64,000 bases of DNA, from NCBI GenBank assembly GCA_029465975.1, contig CM055760.1, positions 7,822,071 through 7,886,070 on the forward strand, read 5' to 3'. Shown here one piece after another: positions 48,001-58,500 of this stretch (position 1 is the stretch's first letter; the number at the start of each line of letters is the position of its first letter). A program made the position numbers and the translations under genes. Under the pieces are notes generated by a model. The model did not search any database. It was not told the DNA's origin and worked only from the letters and a program-made list of their open reading frames with translations. Origin of the DNA: Dallia pectoralis (lineage: Eukaryota > Chordata > Actinopteri > Esociformes > Umbridae).

Positions 48001-51000
48001 GTCATCGGCTGTAACTCAATAGATATATATTTTTTATTGCATTAAAAAACTAATTTGAAAGAAAAATATATACATAATTTTTTACATCAGCAGTCACACT
48101 GTGTGTGTACATTTCAACAAACCCTAACTTACATAAACAAACCCTAACCTTAACCCTTTCATTCTAAACATAACCCCAATTGAAACCAATGGTAATCTGC
48201 TCAGATGCAAAGAATAGCAGTCCAGAAAGAGCTAAGACTAGTGGCAAAACGTGTTATAACATACTTTTGGGAAAGGTTTTCTGGACCTACTGTAACTTTG
48301 AGTTGTGAACTTTTTGAAGGCAACTAAACTGCCTAAAAGTGGTTTTTTAAGATGTCCTATTGTGGCTTGTGGAATTGAATTATGCTAAACTTGAACTGTG
48401 ATTTTTACTAATGAGAGGTGACTCAAGGGTGAGCTTGTGTTCAACTATTGAATAATTATTGCCCAAAAATCACGAGAGAAACAGTCCAGTCTACTGAGCA
48501 AATCATTTTCAACAACTTGGACTGTTGACTTAATGTCTGAGTAGCCTTCGCTTTACCAGATTCCTCAACTTGGAAGTACTTCACACATTGGCTGTACTTA
48601 TTTATTATCGACCCTATGTGATGACACAGAGTAGATGTACATAAGTAAACACAATAAATAATATCGATTTGATAAAATACTGGAATCAAACAGTCTGTCT
48701 TGGGTCGATCCTAACTTGGGTGTTTTCCATTTAGTATCACCCGGTGATAGCCTAGTGGTCATACCTATTAATAACCTGCAGAGCAGAGGACCGATGACTC
48801 ATTCTCACGTCCAAAGCCTTTGCTGTCAGCCGTCCAATAGGCTCCAGGCCTCCGTTTCATTAACCAATAAGAGCTATCTGCACGCATTGGCTTAACATAC
48901 CTTTCTGAACACATAGCCTCTGTCACTCAAAGTGCATGTGCGCATCACCGAATTTCTCATCGGCGTGTGTTTGTTTGTTCATCATTTTCCTTAACAAGAC
49001 GTCGCTATTGATTACAGCGATGCATCAAAAGCAAAGCCGCACACACTCAGGACACACAGCTGGTGCCTGGTCATTTGTCACGTGACATAGCCGTCCAACT
49101 GGTGACGCTGAAGCCTGGTGACGTAGGCGCAGCGCAGCCTCTGAGTGAAGGGTCCAGGACTGGAACTGGCTGGTTTTCTGAGCATGCTCAGTAGGAGAGG
49201 GAGGAATTTTCCACTGTTTGTGTGCAGGGCGGCAGCCGTAGAGAGCTCTATATATATGACTCTCTGCTTTAAGAAGGCTGTGCGTGTGTGCGTACACAGC
49301 TACACGCATGCTGTGGTTGTTAGAGCATGTGACTAAGCACAACTGTTGACATTGTGTATATATTAATAGACTAGTCTTGTGTTGGGTGTGTGTACATATG
49401 AGCATTTCGCAGTCTTTTACATGTATTATTTTAGATGAAAATATGTGTTCCTTATAGGCTGTCCATAATCTCAACAGTAATCTCAATAGCCTAAACTGTA
49501 CACCAAAATATAACCTATCCCTTGCGCCTAACTCTAAAACGAACAAGTAATGCTAAAAAAGCAATTTAAATTATAATACTATGCCAAATTCTACATTTCC
49601 CCCTCAACCTAACAATAAGGCCAAACATTGTATTTACCCTAGTAGAGAGACCTGCCAAAAAAAACTTGTGGATACCGGTTTTCAGATTTTACTATCTTTG
49701 TTTGGATTAGTCCAAAGACACAAAAAAACAGGTTCCATTGAACCTTCTACCTCAAAAACACATTCTCAATATTTTACAGTACTGAAGAGTTCAGTCATGG
49801 TATTGTTTGTGTACAATATGTACAATTTGAGCCGCTGTATTGACTGGGCCCTATTCCTGTATCATGAGTGTGTGTACCAGTGTGTCCTGAGTGTCTGTGT
49901 ACTATTGTAGTGGCTTAGAGCCTTGATATAGTTTTATCCTAGTACAATTCTAGTGGCTTAGAGCCTTGATATAGTTTAATCCTAGTACCATTCTAGTGGC
50001 TTAGAGCCTTGATATAGTTTAATCCTAGTACAATTCTAGTGGCTTAGAGCCTGATATAGTTTAATCCTAGTACCATTCTAGTGGAGCCTTAGTATAGTTT
50101 TATCCTAGTACCATTCTAGTGTCTTAGAGCCTTAGTATAGTTTTATCCTAGTACCATTATAGTGGCTTAGAGCCTTAGTATAGTTTTATCCTAGTACCAT
50201 TCTAGTGGCTTAAGGCCTTAGTATAGTTTCATCCTAGTACCATTATAGTGTCTTAGAGCCCTGATATAGTTTAATCCTAGTACCATTCTAGTGGCTTAAG
50301 GCCTTAGTATAGTTTCATCCTAGTACCATTATAGCGTCTTAGAGCCCTGATATAGTTTGTTCCTAGTACCATTCTAGTGGCTTAAGGCCTTAGTATAGTT
50401 TTATCCTAGTACCATTCTAGTGGCTTAAGGCCTTAGTATAGTTTTATCCTAGTACCATTCTAGTGGCTTAAGGCCTTAGTATAGTTTTATCCTAGTACCA
50501 TTCTAGTGGCTTAAGGCCTTAGTATAGTTTTATCCTAGTACCATTCTAGTGGCTTAAAGCCTTGTGTCTTATCCTATAATGATAACTTATGACCTTTATT
50601 TATTTATTTAAATTTACCGATATACAATGAGGGTGATAATGAAGAAGACAACATTTGGAGAAAAATGTTGTTCCTCAAAAGCCTGTGCACGTGGGATTGG
50701 GTAGGAGTGTGAATACAAGACAAAATGATACTGGCATTTAGAAACACCTGGAACTATGAGATAATACACTGCCATCTATTGGTCAAAAGCAATCTTAAAA
50801 ATGCATTCTGGGATAAATGGCACTGTCAATCCAGAACCGGTCCCTGGAAATGTGATGTAATGTCGTGTATGTGTCATAATGTGTCTTATGTCATCCAAAC
50901 CAGTGGTTTGCATACATTTCATGGATTAATGGAGTATTATGGTCATTGTATTTAAGGATTATGAACAAAAAAACCTTATTGCATATTTGGGCCAAAATGC

Positions 51001-51190
51001 ATCATAAAGTCCAGGCTTTTTTTTGTAATTGTGCTAATTTTGTAAATGGTTAGCAATGATAATAGTAAATGGTTATAATGGTTATGAATTACAATTAATT
51101 GTTAAGTTAAATACCATCAACAATGATTTATACAGTCTCAAAAGTAACACCGTACAGTCTAATTACATATCATATAGACTGTATATAAAC
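48001..51190. other. Intergenic region with a candidate slc1a3 promoter and a 43-bp array
   Basis: No recognisable coding exon. Around 49070-49260 the plus strand holds an E-box (GTCACGTGAC), CRE-like GGTGACGTAGGCG and a TATA-like CTCTATATATATGAC (about 49247-49261), a plausible promoter for slc1a3, whose 5' exons in mammals are noncoding and distant. From 49905 to 50570 there is an array of roughly 43-bp units, TTCTAGTGGCTTAGAGCCTT + GATATAGTTTAATCCTAGTACCA, about 15 copies. Confidence 0.5.
49905..50570. repeat. About 43-bp minisatellite, around 15 copies
   Basis: Unit TTCTAGTGGCTTAGAGCCTT followed by AGTATAGTTTTATCCTAGTA and CCA. Variants (GTCTTAGAGCC, GGCTTAAGGCC, GATATAG/AGTATAG) change gradually from left to right, so neighbouring copies resemble each other most. 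Confidence 0.93.
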
Positions 51191-51191
51191 T

Positions 51192-51383
51192 TCATATTAA
51201 GGAACTTAAACTTTCGAATTCTCTGAATCTTTCCACAGGCTCGTGTGTAGTTGCATAAGTATCCGTAATCACCACATGGTGACAGTGATGTCTAGCTGGA
51301 TAAACAGGGATTCCCAGTCTGACAGTGTTTAGGTCACGAATCAATCTTTCAGACAGGTCCATTGTTCCTTCAGCAGGCACTAC
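51192..51383 (-). other. Orphan exon-like open frame, unidentified
   Basis: On the minus strand a pyrimidine/T-rich acceptor (TTTTTTGTAG, edge near 51383) is followed by a frame with normal amino-acid composition (MDLSERLIRDLNTVRLGIPV, then YPARHHCHHVVITDTY and THEPVERFREFESLSS) ending at a stop near 51192. It is compatible with a terminal exon, but no upstream exon is recognised and the segment to its right (51560-51810) is repeat-derived. I do not recognise the family. It could be chance or a dead retrocopy. Confidence 0.3.
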
Positions 51384-51559
51384 AAAAAACCAAAAACCAA
51401 TATGAGAACAAACTAATTACGGCTTGATACATTGAACACTGACTGTTACAACACAGTCATAATAAATTGGTTACAGATAAATAAAGCCTTGGCACAAAGA
51501 AAGCTGAATGTTTCTACACAGTCATAGAAATATGAATAAATATGATCAGACAAATTAAG

Positions 51560-51810
51560 CATTGATAAGATTAAATTCAACTTTATGTCATTGAACAGTA
51601 CATGTGCAGTGCAACAAAAGGCAGTTTGCATCCAACCAGAAGTTGTGGCAGAGTTGGTCAGAATGCTCTTGGTTGATAGGTTGGCCATCTTTACCTTCTT
51701 AAAAGTACATTTGCTGTTGCACCTTTTTGACCAGGGTCGTGGTGTTGAGAGGTCGTCGGAGATGTGGTCACCCAGGAATTCGAAGCAGGCCACACAGTCC
51801 ACCGATACAT
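51560..51810. mobile_element. Retroelement-derived fragment (probable)
   Basis: Contains AACTTTATGTCATTGAACAG, TGCAGTGCAACAAAAGGCAG and TTTGCATCCAACCAGAAGTT, words I recognise from a widespread fish repeat, plus a minus-strand CFEFLGDHISDDLS stretch like the region after the reverse transcriptase of fish LINEs. Frames are interrupted. Confidence 0.45.
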
Positions 51811-53640
51811 CGAAGCATCATGGGAATATAACACATTTGGTTGTAAGCTGTGTGTGTTCCTCACTGCCCAAAAGTGTGCCCGGTGTTCTTATAGTTATAA
51901 AAGTAAATAGCACTGTTGGTATCAAGACAAAAAGTAAATATCCCCATGAAACGTGTATTTACTTTTACATGCACGGACAAAAGAAATATCTGAGCTAAAT
52001 TCCAATTGTGTTTATTGATAAAGGTAACCCTAATTCATCATGCAGAAAATATTAGTACACCCCAACAGTATTAAGCATATTTAATATCTCTATATTTAAA
52101 AGATTAGGACACTCCAATACTATTAAACATATTCTATATCTATATATTTTAACAATATGAAAGAATCAGTAGAGCAGATTCAGACATCAGATTCAGGGTT
52201 TATTTATTCCTGACTGAACAGTCTATATTGGAGTAAATGTATATTTATTCATTTATTATTTAGTAAATGTAATCTATTCGTTTATTCTTCTGCCATTCTG
52301 CCATGCAGTGTCATTTATAAGTGATTGTGATGTGGCCTGATTCCAGGGGTATTCTTCACTAATTATACTCTACTTCTCTGGAGAACACATTTTCCATATA
52401 GTGAGGTCACCCACTATCACACAAGTTACACTTTTTCAACTAACTCTAATTGTATTTCTTGTGTGTCAGTTACCCAGCCGATTTACTTTGAACTAAAATA
52501 ATAGTTCCCAATAACCCTGCTACCTTATTTTAATAATAATAAATCAAATGTGCATATCAAAATACATTAATCAATGAAAACAATTATTGCTAAATATCAA
52601 AACATTACCAAAAAACAAGCAAATTAATCCATAACAGATTTGTCTTAGGAGCAAGGCCAGTTCTAGGCATCAGAAACATATCGGGTCACATTGACCCCTA
52701 GGGAGCCCCTGGCCGCTAGGGGCCCCCTAAAGGATAGTACCGGCACTGCTTAGGTAAACCTGGCCTTAGGACTAACTTGCCTGAGTAATCATATTGATCT
52801 CTGTCTAAAGTCCACTATCTCCTACCTGATAACTCCTGCTGTAACTGCCCACTGCCTACCTGGTATTCCCTGTCCTTGCCCACCTGATGCCGTCAATCTA
52901 GAGTCGCCCTAATGACTCTGGATTCAGCCCAACTGCTGTTATTGACCCATTGGTTAACAAGAAAAGTGTTGAGGCGGCCTAAAAAGATTATGTACTGTAA
53001 AAGTTTTTTTTCCTCGGTTTCAACCTTTTCTAAGACAACAGCTTGAATATAAAGGGATTTATGAGAAACACCTGGTTGATATTGAGGTGATTAGAGTGCT
53101 ATGGCAGCATACACGAACAGCAACAGTTTAGAGTTTGTTGCATAGCATTATCAATACAGCTGCTGGGTTTGTCAGGACTGTGGAGGAGATTACACTGAAG
53201 CACCTTGGGTCGGAGCTGGCAGGATTATCTCTTACTCTTCCTGTAATGGAGGAGATGTTTGAGCCAGACAGGTTTGAAAGAAATTGGTCCACTCCTAGTT
53301 TGTCTTGTAAGCATGTATGACTGAAAGCACACTAGCGTTGCAGTATTAGGGTATTGATCTAACAACCTATTTGATTACTGTTCAGGTGCTCTTACCACCA
53401 TCCAACCTAAGTATGTTAACTAAAGCAGTGTACAAGTGTACTTCTTTTAGCATAAACTAGGTTATGCTATTTTTTTCACCCACTGACTCCTCCTACTGAC
53501 TTCTCTCTAGTTCAAAGTCTCCTCCCTCTTCAGAGAATGAGAGTGTGAGGGATTGCCTCGGTCTTCTTCACAAGAACACACACCTCACAATCCTGGTGTG
53601 TCTGTCTCTAGCACTCCATCTTCCAGTCTTCAGCTCACCT
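51811..53640. other. AT-rich spacer, no supported gene
   Basis: Unremarkable AT-rich DNA. A plus-strand open frame at 53135-53320 (ending ..FERNWSTPSLSCKHV) has ordinary composition but no recognised domain or splice partners. A GC-rich inverted motif AGGGAGCCCCTGGCCGCTAG followed by GGGCCCCC sits near 52700-52732. Nothing else is seen. Confidence 0.4.
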
Positions 53641-53649
53641 TCTCTAGCT

Positions 53650-54135
53650 CTGGACCCCCAGTCTGTCTGTACCACAGCTGCTCTCTGGACCCCCAGTCTG
53701 TCTGTACCACAGCTGCTCTCTGGACCCCCAGTCTGTCAGTACCACAGCTGCTCTCTGGATCCCCAGTCCGCCTGTACCACAGCTGCTCTCTGGACCCCCA
53801 GTCCGCCTGTACCACAGCTGCTCTCTGGACCTCCAGTCCGCCTGTACCACAGCTGCTCTCTGGACCCCCAGTCCGGCCGGTACCACAGCTGCTCTCTGGA
53901 CCTCCAGTCCGCCTGTACCACAGCTGCTCTCTGGACCTCCAGTCCGCCTGTACCACAGCTGCTCTCTGGACCCCCAGTCTGTCTGTACCACAGCTGCTCT
54001 CTGGACCTCCAGTCTGCCTGTAACACAGCTGCTCTCTGGACCCCCAGTCTGCCTGTACCACAACTGCTCTCTGGACCCCCAGTCTGCCTGTACCACAACT
54101 GCTCTCTGGACCCCCAGTCTGCCTGTACCAGAGGT
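53650..54135. repeat. 35-bp minisatellite, about 14 copies
   Basis: Unit CTGGACCCCCAGTCTGCCTG + TACCACAGCTGCTCT with CTCC/CCCC and TCTG/TCCG variants. 35 is not a multiple of three, so the repeat cycles through frames and gives similar peptides in several frames. It is not a gene. Confidence 0.95.
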
Positions 54136-54315
54136 GCTCCTGTCTTCAGGATAACCCTGAGCCTCATCAGAAAGGGGACATAAATTCAGAGCCGGCATCT
54201 ACAACATTGAAAGGTGAGTTTATTTTAGATTTTATTTACAATTTACAATTTAAGTTCAGATTCTCTACATTCATTAAAATGCATTTGTGTGGAAGAGACA
54301 GAGGTGGATGTTTCT

Positions 54316-54520
54316 GAGTATGCATAACACAGAATGCTGAGTATGCATAACAGTATGCATAACACCTGAGTATGTATAACACCTGAGTATGCATAACACC
54401 TGAGTATGCATAACACCTGAGTATGCATTACACCTGAGTATGCATTACACCTGAGTATGCATAACACCTGAGTATGCATAACACCTGAATATGCATTACA
54501 TGTGAGTATGCATTAGATGC
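54316..54520. repeat. 17-bp minisatellite (CACCTGAGTATGCATAA)
   Basis: About 11 copies of ACACCTGAGTATGCATA with ATTACA and GTATAACA variants and a looser left end. Confidence 0.9.
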
Positions 54521-54799
54521 ATTAGTGTGTGCACTAAATCTTAATGCATATGTCCAGAAACAGATTTCTGCTTAGGTGCTGCTTGTTTTCAGTTATTTCA
54601 TTATTAAGACGTTTTATTCCTACAAACATCTTTGTTTAATCTTGAGTTGATGTAAATTGTTTCATATGTTTTCACTATGGAGCATATGGTCAACATTTGC
54701 AAAAAAATGGAAACTTTACCTTTGTTTGTTGTACTTAAAAAAGGTGAATGTCTGTATGTTTCCATTTCAACTGCATGATTATGGTAACGTGTCATTGAA

Positions 54800-55435
54800 C
54801 CTTTGGTAGCTATGGACAGGATATGAGCTGGTCCAGCCCATTGGTTCTAGTTCTTCTCTGGTAGCTATGAAAAGGATATGAGCTGGTCCAGCCCATTGGT
54901 TCTAGTTCTTCTCTGGTAGCTATGAACAGAATATGAGCTGGTCCAGCCCATTGGTTCTAGTTCTTCTCTGGTAGCTATGGACAGAATATGAGCTGGTCCA
55001 GCCCATTGGTTCTAGTTCTTCTCTGGTAGCTATGAACAGAATATGAGCTGGTCCAGCCCATTGGTTCTAGTTCTTCTCTGGTAGCTATGGACAGAATATG
55101 AGCTGGTCCAGCCCATTGGTTCTAGTTCTTCTCTGGTAGCTATGAACAGAATATGAGCTGGTCCAGCCCATTGGTTCTAGTTCTTCTCTGGTAGCTATGG
55201 ACAGAATATGAGCTGGTCCAGCCCATTGGTTCTAGTTCTTCTCTGGTAGCTATGGACAGAATATGAGCTGGTCCAGCCCATTGGTTCTAGTTCTTCTCTG
55301 GTAGCTATGGACAGAATATGAGCTGGTCCAGCCCATTGGTTCTAGTTCTTCTCTGGTATCTATGAACAGAATATGAGCTGGTCCAGCCAAATGGTTCTAG
55401 TTCTTCTCTGGTATCTATGATCAAAATAATAATCC
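54800..55435. repeat. 55-bp minisatellite just upstream of the first slc1a3 exon seen
   Basis: About 11 copies of TCTCTGGTAGCTATGGACAG + AATATGAGCTGGTCCAGCCC + ATTGGTTCTAGTTCT. Two alternating variants (TATGGACAG and TATGAACAG) repeat in alternation in the middle. The array stops about 95 nt before the exon acceptor at 55529. Confidence 0.95.
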
Positions 55436-55529
55436 TCAGATGTCTAAGAAGTGGGACACCCTAAGTCCCTCTGCAGCCGTGAACAAACATAATTGGGAAA
55501 ACTCTCTGTCTTCGGTTTTCCCACATTAG

Positions 55530-58500
55530 GATGCAGCGGATCCGGGAGGGCATCCACATAAGGACCATGAAGGCCAAGAGGAAAGTAGAGGACATCTCCA
55601 AGGAAGATGTCCAGGCCTTCTTCAAGAAGAACGCCTTTGTCCTCTTCACTGTAGCAGCTGTCGTTGTAGGTGAGGAAACATGTATGACACGCACACACCA
55701 ACACACACACACACACCAACACACCAACACACACACACACCTGATTCTACAACATTGTGGATTTGACAGAGTGACACAGCTTGACACCGTCCTCTGCCCT
55801 ACGCAGATATTGCTGTTCACGTTTCAGATACACTAATCCCCCCCGATTGTCCAGGTATAATCCTTGGCTTCGCCCTGCGTCCTTATAAGATGACCTACCG
55901 GGAAATCAAGTACTTCTCATTCCCCGGGGAGCTGCTGATGAGGATGCTCCAGATGCTAGTGCTCCCCCTGCTGGTGTCCAGCCTCATTACAGGTACGCCA
56001 ACTCATCGACCCTGAAACCCACCGACCGAGGCCAGGTAAAATATTTACACCATAAAGGGCTGATGCAGCAGAGACAGAGACACGACACGTTACAGATAAT
56101 TTGACTTACGCTTGATCTGCCTGAAATTGACGCCTTTCTTCTCCGCTTGGCCTCCAGTTGTTGGCATGGCGACAGTCACCTAATTCTGCTCCTTCACGAT
56201 TGAAATGAGGCACAGAGAACGATGGAGGGATGAAGGGACATTTTATTTTGGGGCCCCCCTATCTCCCCAATCAGTCGGGGACTCCCTGAGGGATTTACTC
56301 TGACCTTGATACTCGACCTGGAGCAGAAAGCCCTAGATGGAGTTGATCTGCTACTCATTTCCTATTTTAACTAACCTCTTTTTAAACTCTATACTCAGAA
56401 AAAAAAGATTCCAAAGTTGTTCTTCGGGTATCCCTGTGAATAATTATTATGAATAACATTTAGAACCTCATTTAAAGGTTCGCCCACTTGGACTGCCACA
56501 TGACACTTCTAGTGTAATACGTGCATTTTCAGTCAATATATGTAATGTTGTTTTTTTATTAGTCTTTTTTATTTTGAAATTCTTTAACCACTGTAAACAC
56601 AGTGCCTCTACCTGGATAAGTGGACAGAAGGCTGAACAAGGGTGTTCCACAGTTTTGTCTCGTCCTATTCGTAGTAACCCCTGAAAAACCCCACGGGAGT
56701 CATTTCGTCAGTCCCATTAACGTGGTCACACAGACCGGTTCTCTGTTTCCCTGGTGATGTAGGGATGCAATATTTTTTATTTGCGCATGACAAGTTAACA
56801 GGTTTCCCAGGACTAACGGAGAAGATGACAGGGATTTTGGGAGGTGTGATGAGTGTGAGCTGAGAGAGCTGAAAGAGAGGGTGGGAGGGGGGTCTACAGT
56901 TACTGGATTAAATGAGCACATATGTCTCCTGGTTGCAGAAGCAAACTGCTTTCCAAATTAACACACCAGAATGGACCATGGAAAATCACATGTAAAACAT
57001 TAATGAAGTCCATTTGACAAGGCCATACAACAGCTTATCTTGTTTTTTTATTTTTCAATTTTTGCAAGAACAAAGAGAAATTAAAGGAGATAAATATTGT
57101 CTACAACAAACTTTGGAACATGATTTTTTTATTTTTAATATTTGCACAAATACGTTATATAACAACGACGACGCCCACCGATCCTTCTTCACACCTGTTA
57201 GCTCTTCGCATTAGGGCCTCCATCCTCCAATAGGCCATCAGATATGAGAAATTAGAAACAGGAGCAATAGACTGGTTCACACTGTGGTCATCTGCGGGTC
57301 TCTGGCTGGTAAACCTTAAAGCCACAACTCACTGAGTTCAGCCCATTGTCTGATTATGGGATGTGCCAGATCCCTGCTGTTCCAATAACAGCAGACACTT
57401 GTCTATGTGGCGGCTTATACACTTCTGTGGCCCCTTACTTCTCACAAAATTCCCGTTTGCGCCTTAAGGCTTTGTGTTCTCCCTGGCTAGAGCAAGGCCA
57501 CCCTTACGGATCTCAGGCTCAAACACATCTAGCCAAAGAGACTATTAAGGCAACGGGCAAATTCAAGTGTTTTTTTGAATGACGACGCCATTAAAAAAAA
57601 ACGCTAGAAATGCTGCCAAAATAACTGTTTTCGTCTAAACACCCTCTGCCTCCTCCCGACCAGGCATGGCGGCCCTGGACAGTAAGGCTTCTGGGAAGAT
57701 GGGCATGCGAGCTCTGGTGTACTACATGTCCACCACCATCATCGCTGTCATCGTCGGCATCATCATGGTGCTCATCATTCATCCTGGGAAAGGATCAAGG
57801 GATGAGTTCATGAAACAGTCCAAGATAGAGGACATCAGCCCGGTCGACGCCTTCCTGGATCTGGTCAGGTAGCTAGCTAGCTAGGTGCTAATGTAGGAGG
57901 GGACTCAAGGGGCGAGCGGAGAAAAAAATATACATTGTTTACTGATGATTTCTCCCCTGTTCAGTGTGTGATGACTGTGTTTTTGATTTATTTCAGAAAC
58001 ATGTTTCCTCCCAACTTGGTCCAGGCCTGTACACAGCAGGTTAAGTATCAAATTACGGTTCACTCTGGGATTTCTGAACTGCAGAACAGTTCTTATATGT
58101 TACACACACACAAAAAAGTATGTTTTTTCATATCTGTTTTTTTTTTCATGCAATTAACTGGATTATTATTATTGTATTATTGTTATTATCATAATTGTTG
58201 AAGCATTACAGGACCGTGATTAAATACATTTCTTCGTAATATCAACAAGCCACTGACTGAAGTCGACAACAGATATTCAAAACAGATATTCAATATCTGT
58301 GCTTATTTCTAAGTCGTTTAGGATTTTAGACAAATCTGAACAAACCGTTTTTCGGGGAATGCTGTCAAGTCACTGAGGACTGCTGTAGGGAACTACACAC
58401 TGATAATCTGTACACACAGGTGACGCGAATGACATTGATCGTCTGCTAATAAGGTCACATGTCAAGGTCTGTGTAGATCAGATGGTGAGATGCAGTGTGC

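Noticed and set aside
48730..48790. tRNA A-box-like GATAGCCTAGTGGTC, possible SINE
   Set aside because: No B box within the usual distance and no tail; too weak to call.
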